Assembly: GCF_900109745.1 (NCBI RefSeq)
Contig: NZ_FOAV01000004.1
Coordinates: forward strand, 180,245 to 244,244
DNA length: 64,000 nt
Direction: 5' to 3'
From: Roseateles sp. YR242
GTDB lineage: Bacteria; Pseudomonadota; Gammaproteobacteria; Burkholderiales; Burkholderiaceae_C
Shown: in pieces, positions 48,520 to 56,408 of the stretch
How positions within the stretch are numbered: the stretch's first letter is position 1
Layout: every line of letters starts with the position of its first letter
Program-made: the position numbers and the translations under genes
Notes under the pieces: generated by a model
Told to the model about the DNA's origin: nothing
The model's input: only the letters and a program-made list of their open reading frames with translations
The model's database searches: none

Positions 48520-50721
48520 TCAGCGGACCTCCATGCCGAAGGTATGCGCGATGAAGGCCAGGATGTCGGCCCGCTCCTCGATGATCTTGGAGGTGGGCTT
48601 GCCGGCGCCGTGGCCGGCCTGCGTCTCGATGCGGATCAGCTTGGGCGCGGCGCCGGTATTGGCGGCCTGCAGCGTGGCGGTGTATTTGAAGCTGTGGGCC
48701 GGGACCACGCGGTCGTCATGGTCGCCAGTGGTCACCAGTACGGCCGGGTAGCGCTTGCCGCTCTGGATGGTGTGCAGCGGCGAGTACTTGATCAGCCACT
48801 GGAAGTCCTCCGCGTTGTCCGACGTGCCGTAGTCCGACACCCAGGCCCAGCCGATGGTGAACTTCTGGAAGCGCAGCATGTCCATCACGCCGACCTGGGG
48901 CACCGCAGCACCGAACAGGTCCGGGCGCTGGTTGACCACCGCCCCCACCAGCAGGCCGCCGTTGGAGCCACCGTTGATGGCCAGGCGGGACGGCTGGGTG
49001 TACTTGTTGTCCACCAGCCATTCGCCCGCTGCAATGAAGTCATCAAAGACATTCTGCTTGCGGGCCTTGGTGCCGGCCTCATGCCAGGCCGCACCATATT
49101 CGCCGCCGCCGCGCAGCACCGCCAGCACATAGACACCGCCCATCTTCATCCAGGTGGCGGCGGTGACATTGAAGCCGGGCGTCATCGGCACGTTGAAGCC
49201 GCCGTAGGCATACAGCAGGGTCGGGTTGCTGCCGTCAAGCTTCAAGCCCTTGCGATGGGCAATGAAGATGGGCAGGCGGGTGCCGTCCTTGCTGGTGACG
49301 AAGGCCCGCTTCATCTCGAACTGGTCGCCCTGGAAGGCGGTCTTGGGCCGCTTGAACAGTTCGGTCTTGCCGCTGGCCGCATCCAGGCGATGGATCTCGC
49401 CGGGCGAGGTCAGGCTGGTGAAGCTGAAGAAGGTCTCGCTGTCCTGCCACTTGCCACCGAAGCCGGCGGCGGTGCCGATGCCGGGCAGGCGGATGTCGCG
49501 CAGGTGTTTGCCGTTGGCGCCGTACTCGCGCACCAGGGTGGACGCGTCTGCCAGGTAGCTCAGCAGCAGGCGGCCACCCACCCCGTTGGCGCTGACCATG
49601 GCTTCCTTGCCTTCCGGCACCAGGGTGGTCCAGGCCTTGGTGTCCGGAACAGCCCAGTCCTTGCCCAGGTCCACCGCGATCAGGCGGCCCTTCGGCGCGT
49701 CCTTGTCGGTCTTGAGGATGAGGCGCTGGCCGTCCAGCACCACCGGCAGGTATTCCGCATCGAACGCCAGGGTCAGGGGCACGGGCTTGGCGCCGGCATA
49801 AGCCCCCTTGTCATCCAGCGGCAGCAGCATCAGGCCGTTCTTGCGGCCGGAGCCGGTCCAGATGTTGATGATGGCCAGCCGGCCGTCATCAGTCACATCC
49901 GCGCCGAAGCCCCATTGCTTCTCTTCCTGGTTCTGGGCCACCAGCACGTCGTCGGCCTGGGCGGTACCCAGGCGGTGGTAGTAGAGCTTCTGGAAGTAGT
50001 TGGCGCCGGTCATGGCCTCGCCGGCCTTGGGCGCGTCATAGGCGGCGTAGAAGAAGCCCTTGCCGTCCGGCGTCCAGGAGGCGGTGGAGAACTTCACCCA
50101 TTCGATGGTGTCGGGAAGGTCCTGGCCGGTCTGCAGGTCGCGGACCTTCCAGGTCTGCCAGTCGGAGCCGGCGCCGGCAATGCCGTAGGCCAGCAGCTTG
50201 CCGTCACGCGAGATGGCGGTGCCGGACAGGGCCACGGTGCCGTCCTTGGACAGCGTGTTGGGGTCCAGGGCAATCTGTGGCGTGTCCTTCAGCGTGCGGG
50301 CGGTGTAGAGCACCGCCTGCTGCTGCAGGCCGTCATTGCGGGTCCAGAAGTAGCGGCCCCCTTCCTTGAAGGGCACACCGAATTTCTCGAAGTTGTAGAG
50401 CTCGGTGTAGAGCTTGCGCGTGGGCAGGCGCTGCGGCATGGCCTGCAGGAAGCGGTCGGTCACCGCATTCTGGGCCTGGACCCAGGCCTTGGTCTCGGGG
50501 CTGTTGTCGTCCTCCAGCCAACGGTAGGGGTCCTGGACGACCGTGCCGTGATAGGCGTCGGACTGCTCGACCTTGCGGGTGGCGGGATAGGTCAGCGGCG
50601 GCGTGGTGGCGGCGCTGCTGGTGTTGCCGGCACCGGCGGCTGGCGGGGTCTGGGCCGTGGCCGTGACGCTGGCGCACAGGCCCAGCACGAGGGCGGCGCC
50701 CAGCGAAAGACGGGAAGTCAT
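48520..50721 (-). CDS. Prolyl oligopeptidase family serine protease (S9A)
   Basis: A 733-residue exported peptidase. The signal peptide ends near SVTATAQ. An N-terminal propeller begins with PATRKVEQSDAYHGTVVQDPYRWLEDD, the S9A landmark. The catalytic domain has the serine in INGGSNGGLLVGAV, the aspartate in GDHDDRVVPAHSFK and the histidine in TQAGHGAGKPT. Such enzymes cut short proline-containing peptides. The start at 50721 was chosen because it begins the signal peptide; upstream in-frame codons give an unlikely proline-rich leader. It is followed by a hairpin and precedes a porin on the same strand. Confidence 0.94.
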   Translation of the reverse strand: MTSRLSLGAALVLGLCASVTATAQTPPAAGAGNTSSAATTPPLTYPATRKVEQSDAYHGTVVQDPYRWLEDDNSPETKAWVQAQNAVTDRFLQAMPQRLPTRKLYTELYNFEKFGVPFKEGGRYFWTRNDGLQQQAVLYTARTLKDTPQIALDPNTLSKDGTVALSGTAISRDGKLLAYGIAGAGSDWQTWKVRDLQTGQDLPDTIEWVKFSTASWTPDGKGFFYAAYDAPKAGEAMTGANYFQKLYYHRLGTAQADDVLVAQNQEEKQWGFGADVTDDGRLAIINIWTGSGRKNGLMLLPLDDKGAYAGAKPVPLTLAFDAEYLPVVLDGQRLILKTDKDAPKGRLIAVDLGKDWAVPDTKAWTTLVPEGKEAMVSANGVGGRLLLSYLADASTLVREYGANGKHLRDIRLPGIGTAAGFGGKWQDSETFFSFTSLTSPGEIHRLDAASGKTELFKRPKTAFQGDQFEMKRAFVTSKDGTRLPIFIAHRKGLKLDGSNPTLLYAYGGFNVPMTPGFNVTAATWMKMGGVYVLAVLRGGGEYGAAWHEAGTKARKQNVFDDFIAAGEWLVDNKYTQPSRLAINGGSNGGLLVGAVVNQRPDLFGAAVPQVGVMDMLRFQKFTIGWAWVSDYGTSDNAEDFQWLIKYSPLHTIQSGKRYPAVLVTTGDHDDRVVPAHSFKYTATLQAANTGAAPKLIRIETQAGHGAGKPTSKIIEERADILAFIAHTFGMEVR

Positions 50722-50948
50722 GAGGCGAAACTCCTGGGAGTCGGTAAGACACCACCCACCACAGGGCTTGTGGCCTGCCGTGGTGGGCGCAGTGGGGGCA
50801 TTGTGCCCAGTCCTGCCCGGAGTGGCTTCGGTCACTCAGGGGAACTACCGAGGTTCCTCAGCACCACCCCGCGATGTCTCCCGAAGTGTCTCCTGCAGTG
50901 TGCTGCCATCCTCGCAGTCCCCCGCAGTCCCCGTGCGTGCTCGGGACC

Positions 50949-51977
50949 TCAGAACCGGTGGCGGATACCCACCGAGTAGCTGTAGCCGTTGCCGTTGGTG
51001 ATGCCTTCAACCTTGTCGCTCATGGCCACGACATAGGCATCGGTCCGCTTGGACAGCGAGTGGTCATAACCGACGGTGATGGTCTTGCGCTTGCCACCGG
51101 CGCTGGGCGAGATCTGGCCGTACTGGGCCAGCACCTTGCCGTTGCCCACAGGCACGGCCACGCCGGCTTCGTAGAGCTTGTAGTCGATGTTCCGGGTCGT
51201 GTTGTCCACCTTGGCGTACTGGCCGAAAAGCTTCACCACGGAGAGGTCGTAGGAGACGCTGCCCAGCCAGGCGGTGGTGTCGTCCACCGCCGTGGTGCCG
51301 TTGTTCTTGCCCACCTTCTGGTAGACCAGAGACCCGGCCAGCGGCCCACCATCCGACCAGCCGCCACCCAGCCCGGTGTTGCGCCCGCCGGAGCCCTCAC
51401 CGGCGGCCACAAAGGCCGTGCCGACGAAGCCGCCGCCGATCAGTGGGGTGGTGTAGAGCGCCGAGTCGCTCCAGCCCGAGTCCCCGGTCACGGTGTTGCT
51501 GCTGAAGACGTGGCGGATGCTGGGCGAATAACCAAAGGAATCGCCGAAGGGGTTGAAACTGAGCGTGGCCACGAACAGCGGCGTGGTGTTGCGGCCGAGC
51601 TTGAGGCTGCCCCACTCCTTGCTGGCCAGGCCCACCCAGGCGTTGCGGGCCCAGAAGGAGTCACCGGTGAAGCGGCCATTCAGGCCGCCATCGGCCCGCA
51701 GGAAGCTGTCCAGCTGGAAGATGGCACTGAGGCCGCCGCCCAGGTCCTCGCTGCCCTTGAAGCCGATGAAGCTCGTGGTCATCTTGCCGCTGTCCACGTT
51801 CTTGATCGAATCCGCCGTACCGGCCGTGCGGCTGGCGCCGATGCTCACGTCGACGAGGCCATACAGCGAGACGCTGCTCTGTGCGAAGGCGGGTGAGCCG
51901 GCCAGTGCCAGCACCAGCAGCGCCGACGGCGTGCCCAGGGCCGCCCTTGCGGTCAGCGACAGGGTCTTGTGGGTCAT
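50949..51977 (-). CDS. Gram-negative porin (Burkholderiales type)
   Basis: A 342-residue trimeric outer-membrane porin. The signal peptide ends after SPAFA, and the mature protein begins QSSVSLYGLVDVSIG. The barrel ends with the C-terminal phenylalanine (VGIRHRF) needed by the Bam machinery. Loop 3 with the constriction is near GNTVTGDSGWSDSALY-like stretches. GGAG precedes the ATG at 51977. It is located between the peptidase and the ABC transporter genes and is probably transcribed on its own. Confidence 0.94.
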   Translation of the reverse strand: MTHKTLSLTARAALGTPSALLVLALAGSPAFAQSSVSLYGLVDVSIGASRTAGTADSIKNVDSGKMTTSFIGFKGSEDLGGGLSAIFQLDSFLRADGGLNGRFTGDSFWARNAWVGLASKEWGSLKLGRNTTPLFVATLSFNPFGDSFGYSPSIRHVFSSNTVTGDSGWSDSALYTTPLIGGGFVGTAFVAAGEGSGGRNTGLGGGWSDGGPLAGSLVYQKVGKNNGTTAVDDTTAWLGSVSYDLSVVKLFGQYAKVDNTTRNIDYKLYEAGVAVPVGNGKVLAQYGQISPSAGGKRKTITVGYDHSLSKRTDAYVVAMSDKVEGITNGNGYSYSVGIRHRF

Positions 51978-52112
51978 GAAGTAGCTCCGTGTTTCTTGAA
52001 TCAATGTTGGAGGGAATTGCAAACTGCAAAGGGGAATATCCCTGCCCGGATCAGGCGCGTGCACGGGGCTCCCGGGAGGGAGGCGCAAGCGGGATGGAAG
52101 GAGGGTGGCCGC

Positions 52113-52898
52113 TCATGACGACTGCCCCCGGTGTGCCCAGCCGGTGAGGCGACGCTCGAGCCAGGCGAAGAGTTCATACATGACCATGGCCATCGCGCCC
52201 ACCACGACCAGGCCGGCGAACGCCAGTCCCATCTGCATGGAGGAGCCGGCGGAGACCAGCAGGTAGCCGATGCCTTCGTTGGCGGCGGTCATCTCCGAGA
52301 CCGTGGTGCCGACAAAGGCCAGGGTGATGGACACCTTCAGCGCGCCGAAGAAGAACGGCATGGCGCGGGGGAGCCCCACCTTGAGCAGCACATCCCGGCG
52401 GCGGGCGCCCAGCACACGCAGCACGTCCTCCAGCTCCGGTTCCAGCGTGGCCAGGCCGGTGGCGATATTGACCATGATGGGGAAGAAGCTGATGAGGAAG
52501 GCGGTCAGGATGGCCGGCCCGGCGCCAATGCCGAACCACACCACCAGCACCGGCACGAAGGCCGCCTTGGGCAGGGCGTTGAAGGCCGTGGTCAACGGAT
52601 ACATCGCGTCATAGGCCAGCCGGGAACTGCCCATCAGGCAGCCCAGCAGCACCCCCACCACGATGGACAGGCCAAAGCCCACCATCGTCACCCAGAAGCT
52701 GCGCCAGGCATGGGCGAGGATGGTGGCATGGTGTTCCCAGAGCTGATCGGCGATGCGCCAGGGGCTGGGGAAGATGAACTCGGAGACGTCGAAGAGCCCG
52801 CACAGGCATTGCCACACCAGCAGGATGCTGACGAGCAGCAGCCAATGCACGTGGCGGCGCAGGAAGCGGCGGCCGCGATGGGGTGGGGCGGCGCTCAT
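52113..52898 (-). CDS. ABC transporter permease (SsuC/TauC/ThiX type)
   Basis: A 261-residue inner-membrane protein with six helices. The EAA loop is seen as GARRRDVLLKVGLPRAMPFFFGALKVS, and the family feature AFNALPKAAFVPVLVVWFGIG is present. This permease class serves nitrate, sulfonate, taurine and pyrimidine-precursor importers. The start overlaps the stop of the ATPase gene. With its neighbours it forms a complete importer oriented away from the purine genes. Confidence 0.92.
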   Translation of the reverse strand: MSAAPPHRGRRFLRRHVHWLLLVSILLVWQCLCGLFDVSEFIFPSPWRIADQLWEHHATILAHAWRSFWVTMVGFGLSIVVGVLLGCLMGSSRLAYDAMYPLTTAFNALPKAAFVPVLVVWFGIGAGPAILTAFLISFFPIMVNIATGLATLEPELEDVLRVLGARRRDVLLKVGLPRAMPFFFGALKVSITLAFVGTTVSEMTAANEGIGYLLVSAGSSMQMGLAFAGLVVVGAMAMVMYELFAWLERRLTGWAHRGQSS

Positions 52899-53800
52899 GG
52901 GCTGACCTCCATGGCGGGTTTCTTCAGCGCACCGATGTGGCTGCGCAACTCCTGCACGATCTCGCCGAAGGCTGGCGTGTAGGTGAGGTCCAGGTCCCGG
53001 GGCCGAGGCAGCGGCACCTCGCGGCGCAGCACGATGCGGCCGGGGCTTCTGCTCATCACATAGATGGTGTCGGCCAGGAAGACCGACTCGCGCAGGTCGT
53101 GGGTGACGAGGATCACGTTGAACCCCTGCGACGCCTGCAGGTCCCTCAGGATGCACCAGAGCTCCTCGCGGGTGAAGGCATCCAGCGCACCGAAGGGTTC
53201 GTCCAGGAGCAGCAGTTGCGGCTCATGGATCAATGCGCGGCAGATGCTGGCGCGCTGCTGCATGCCGCCGGAGAGTTGCCACGGAAACTTGTCTTCATAA
53301 CCGGCCAGGCCAACACGGGCCAACAGGGTTCGCGCACGCGCCTCGAATTCGGCACGGCGTGACTTGAGCTGCGAACGGTAGGGCTCGACGATCTCCAGCG
53401 GCAGCATCACGTTGGCCAGGGTGGTGCGCCATGGCAGCAGCGAGGCGGACTGGAAGGCCATGCCGCTGATCTTCAGCGGGCCATGCACGGTACGGCCATC
53501 CACACGGATCTCGCCGCGCGACGGCGCCTTCAAGCCGGTGCTGAGCTTCATGAAGGTGGATTTGCCGCAGCCCGACGGCCCGACGATGGCGATGAATTCA
53601 CCCCGGGCCACCTTCAGGTCGATGGCTTCGACGGCATAGTGGCCCTGGGCTTCCAGCGTCGGGTTGTAGGCGAGCCAGACATCGCGGAATTCCACGAAGG
53701 GGGCCGGCGCCGCAGGCGCCTCCTGCGTGGTGGCAGGCGCCTCCTGCGTGGCCGCAGGCGCCTCCTGCGTGGCCGGGGCTTGGGGCGTGGAAGACGGCAT
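52895..53800 (-). CDS. ABC transporter ATP-binding protein (SsuB/TauB type)
   Basis: A 301-residue ATPase. Walker A is GPSGCGKSTFMKL, the Q-loop MAFQSASLLPW, the signature LSGGMQQRASICRAL and Walker B LLLLDEPFGALD. The first 38 residues are a non-conserved leader of repeated ATQEAPA units, encoded by three 21-base repeats. Translation could instead begin later, but no better ATG precedes FVEFRDVWLAYN. It is five bases after the substrate-binding protein gene. Confidence 0.93.
   Translation of the reverse strand: MPSSTPQAPATQEAPAATQEAPATTQEAPAAPAPFVEFRDVWLAYNPTLEAQGHYAVEAIDLKVARGEFIAIVGPSGCGKSTFMKLSTGLKAPSRGEIRVDGRTVHGPLKISGMAFQSASLLPWRTTLANVMLPLEIVEPYRSQLKSRRAEFEARARTLLARVGLAGYEDKFPWQLSGGMQQRASICRALIHEPQLLLLDEPFGALDAFTREELWCILRDLQASQGFNVILVTHDLRESVFLADTIYVMSRSPGRIVLRREVPLPRPRDLDLTYTPAFGEIVQELRSHIGALKKPAMEVSP
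53712..53774. repeat. Three 21-base tandem repeats in the ABC ATPase gene
   Basis: Units at 53712-53732, 53733-53753 and 53754-53774 are identical except for two bases at the end of the first. Each encodes a seven-residue ATQEAPA-like segment of the N-terminal leader. Confidence 0.95.
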
Positions 53801-53805
53801 GGGGC

Positions 53806-54867
53806 TCACTTCTTCGCGGGCGTAGGCAGGGCCAGCTCTGCGGCGGAAGGCAGGAAGCTGTCGTTCCACACGGCGGCGGGGTCCACGCGCGTCTTGGTGC
53901 CATAGGTGTCGGAGACCTGGCTGGCCATCAGCGACAGGCGCGGCGCGGCGACACGGCCGAAGCCTTCAGCACGTGCGTCGGCGGTATTGATGGCCGCATC
54001 GATGGCCATGTGCAGGCGGCGCTTTTCCAGATCGACATTGATGATGCCGTCGCGCTCCTTCACATAGGCAATGGCGTCGTCAGGCTTGCTCATCACCTCG
54101 CGGGCACCGCGTGCAAAGGCGCGCAGGAAGGCCTTGATGGCTTCCGGATGCTCCTTGACCATGCGGGGCGAGGCGATGATGGCGTTGCCATAGAGCTTCA
54201 CGCCGTTGTCGGGGTAGGGCAGGACCACCACGTCCGCCGCCTTGACACCGCGGGCTTCCAGGCCGAGCAGGGAGGTGAAGGAGAAGCCGGTGATGGCGTC
54301 CACGTCACCCCGGGCGAGCATGGTCTCGCGCAGCGGTGGGTCCATGCTGATCCAGGTGACGGGGCCCAGCTTGTTGGCGCGCGCCAGCAGCGGGAAGCCA
54401 CGGCGGCCGGCATCGAAGACCGGTGCGCCCAGCTTCTTGCCTGTCAGGTCCGCCACGGTCTTGATGCCGCTCTTCTTCAGCGCCAGCACGGCGGCGGGCG
54501 AGCTGTTGTAGACCATCATCACGGCGACCGGCTTGTTGGGGGCATCCGGGTTGTTGGCGTGGAATTCCATCAAGGCGGCCATGTCGGCGAAGCCGAGGTC
54601 ATAGGCGCCGGAGGCCACGCGCGTCACTGCACCGCCCGAGCCGTTGCCGGCATCCACGCTCACATCGAGCTTCTCGTTCTTGAAGTAGCCCTTGGCGGCG
54701 GGCAGCAGGAACAGGGCGGAGGGACCTTCGAAGCGCCAGTCCAACTGGAACTTGATTGGCGTGGTCTGGGCCTGGACCAGGCCGTGGCCAAGCAGGGCGC
54801 TGCTTGCCAGGGCGCTGGTGAGCAGGGCGCGGACGATCCAGTGGCGGCGGGGGAAGCGGGCAGTCAT
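53806..54867 (-). CDS. ABC transporter substrate-binding protein (NMT1/THI5-like)
   Basis: A 353-residue periplasmic binding protein. The signal peptide is followed by PIKFQLDWRFEGPSALFLLPAAKGYF and GNGSGGAVTRVASGAYDLGFADMAALME, features of NMT1/SsuA-type proteins; this subgroup binds pyrimidines, sulfonates or similar small molecules. The neighbouring M20 and purine-degradation genes, and a shared operator-like motif 187 bases upstream, suggest the ligand is a purine-derived or related nitrogen compound, but this is inference. Confidence 0.88.
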   Translation of the reverse strand: MTARFPRRHWIVRALLTSALASSALLGHGLVQAQTTPIKFQLDWRFEGPSALFLLPAAKGYFKNEKLDVSVDAGNGSGGAVTRVASGAYDLGFADMAALMEFHANNPDAPNKPVAVMMVYNSSPAAVLALKKSGIKTVADLTGKKLGAPVFDAGRRGFPLLARANKLGPVTWISMDPPLRETMLARGDVDAITGFSFTSLLGLEARGVKAADVVVLPYPDNGVKLYGNAIIASPRMVKEHPEAIKAFLRAFARGAREVMSKPDDAIAYVKERDGIINVDLEKRRLHMAIDAAINTADARAEGFGRVAAPRLSLMASQVSDTYGTKTRVDPAAVWNDSFLPSAAELALPTPAKK

Positions 54868-55053
54868 TGATGTGTCTCCAGGGGCAGTCAGGGGCGTGAG
54901 CGGCGGCTGTGTCGAGGGCGCTGCTCAGGCGGACAACGGGCAGACAAATCGCAAGGTCTATGCCAATGGAGAGAGGCGCTTTTCGGCAATCCCCAAATCG
55001 TTTGCGGCAACCGCTTGGGGCAGGCAGTTTTGAATACAGGCACCGCGCTGGGT

Positions 55054-55061
55054 TGTATACA
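55054..55061. promoter_or_regulatory. Candidate GntR operator, copy 1 (ABC transporter operon)
   Basis: TGTATACA palindrome extended to TGTATACAGTTTG. It lies in the 292-base gap 54868-55159 upstream of the substrate-binding protein gene. Two other copies lie at 60025 and 61393. The fit to the general GntR half-site rule (GT...AC) is good. Confidence 0.7.
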
Positions 55062-55104
55062 GTTTGAGCATCCCTCTTTTGGTGCGCTGGCGGCTGCGCA
55101 AATG

Positions 55105-55129
55105 AAAACGCCCGGTCGGTGCCGGGCGT
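55105..55129 (-). terminator. Terminator after the M20 deacylase gene
   Basis: ACGCCCGG (55108-55115) and CCGGGCGT (55122-55129) form an 8-bp stem with a 6-base loop. The AAAA at 55105-55108 gives a U-run on the minus strand. It isolates the transporter operon from the gntR-puuE operon upstream. Confidence 0.8.
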
Positions 55130-55159
55130 CGTGGGGGGAGGGGAGTCGTCGGTGATCGG

Positions 55160-56404
55160 TCAGGGGGCCTTCAGCAAGTCGAACAGCGTGCGGGCCACTA
55201 CCTGGGTGGCGCGCTTCAGATCGGCCAGTTCGACGCGTTCGTCCGACCGTTTGGCATGGGATTCCAGGACGGTGCGCGGGCCCGCGCCATAGATCGCGGC
55301 GGGGATGCCGTGCTCCCCATACAGGCGCACGTCGGTATACAAGGGCGTGCCGGAGGTGGGAATGGGTTCACCGAAGACGGCCTCGCCATGGCGTTGCAGC
55401 GCCTGCACCAGTGGCTGGTTGCCCGGCAATGGCTGCAGTGCGTGGGCCAGCAGCAGCCGGCGGATATCCACGGTGATGCCCGGCACGCTGGCGGCAGCGT
55501 GGGCGATGACGTCGCGGATCTCCTGCTCCACCGCCACCGGGTCTTCCTCCGGGATCATGCGGCGGTCCAGTTTCAGCACCACCTTGCCGGGAACGACATT
55601 GGTGTTGGTGCCGCCTTCGATACGGCCCACGTTGAGGTAGGGATGCGTGATGCCGGCCACCTGAGAGGTGGTGCCACGGTAGACCGCATTGCGCGCGTAA
55701 AGTGCCTGGAGCAGCACCACCGCGCCCTGCAACGCGTCCACGCCGGTATCGGGGATGGCGGCGTGTGCCATCTTGCCTTGGACCGTCACTTCCATTTGCA
55801 AGCAGCCATTGTGGGCGGTGACCACCTGGTAGCTGAAGCCCGCAGCGAGCAGCAGGTCCGGCTTCGTGAGGCCCTGGCGGAGCAGCCAGCCGGGGCCGAA
55901 TTCGCCGCCGAATTCCTCGTCGTAGGTGAAGTGCAGCTCCACGCCGCCGCGCAGGGGCAGCCCGAGTGACTCGAGTGCGCGCAGAGCGAAGGTGTAGGTG
56001 GCGAAGTCACTCTTGCTGACCGCCGAGGCGCGGCCATAGAGGCGGCCGTCGGCCACCTCGGCGCCGTAGGGGTCGTGGGTCCAGCCTTCGCCGGGGGGCA
56101 CCACGTCGCCGTGGGCATTGAGGGCGACCACGGGGCCGCCATCGGCATAACGTCGGCGCACGATCAGGTTGGTCAGCGAGCTGAGGCCGTATTGGCGCAC
56201 TTCGTCTTCGGGCACCGGGTAGCGCTCGGCTTCCAGGCCCATGCCGGCCAGCAGCTCGGCGGTGCGCTCTGCATGCGGGGCATTGTTGCCCGGCGGCGTG
56301 TCGGTGGGCACGCGGACCAGGGCCTGGAGGTAGGCCACCTCGTCGTCGAAATTCGCCTCGACCCAGGCGTCCAGGGCTTGGTAGTGAGTGTCGTGGAGCG
56401 TCAT
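55160..56404 (-). CDS. M20-family (ArgE/DapE-type) deacylase of unknown substrate
   Basis: A 414-residue metallopeptidase-fold enzyme. The first metal ligand is in LNAHGDVVPPGEGW, the bridging aspartate in AVSKSDFATYTFAL, and the catalytic glutamates in TYDEEFGGEFG. The dimerisation insert occupies about residues 205-315. ArgE/DapE members remove acyl groups from amino acids or diamines; the subgroup with SKSDF has no assigned activity that I know. It starts four bases after UraD-AllC and is therefore co-transcribed with purine-degradation genes. It could act on a ureido or carbamoyl compound, or on a pyrimidine salvage substrate. Confidence 0.85.
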   Translation of the reverse strand: MTLHDTHYQALDAWVEANFDDEVAYLQALVRVPTDTPPGNNAPHAERTAELLAGMGLEAERYPVPEDEVRQYGLSSLTNLIVRRRYADGGPVVALNAHGDVVPPGEGWTHDPYGAEVADGRLYGRASAVSKSDFATYTFALRALESLGLPLRGGVELHFTYDEEFGGEFGPGWLLRQGLTKPDLLLAAGFSYQVVTAHNGCLQMEVTVQGKMAHAAIPDTGVDALQGAVVLLQALYARNAVYRGTTSQVAGITHPYLNVGRIEGGTNTNVVPGKVVLKLDRRMIPEEDPVAVEQEIRDVIAHAAASVPGITVDIRRLLLAHALQPLPGNQPLVQALQRHGEAVFGEPIPTSGTPLYTDVRLYGEHGIPAAIYGAGPRTVLESHAKRSDERVELADLKRATQVVARTLFDLLKAP

Positions 56405-56408
56405 GGCT

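Noticed and set aside
48544-50979. An 811-codon plus-strand frame opposite the prolyl oligopeptidase
   Set aside because: It mirrors the peptidase gene, whose catalytic motifs are clear. The plus-strand translation has no recognisable features.
55328-55342. A GGTATACAAG sequence inside the M20 gene as a fourth operator
   Set aside because: It lacks the first T of TGTATACA and the TTTG flank, and it lies within coding sequence.
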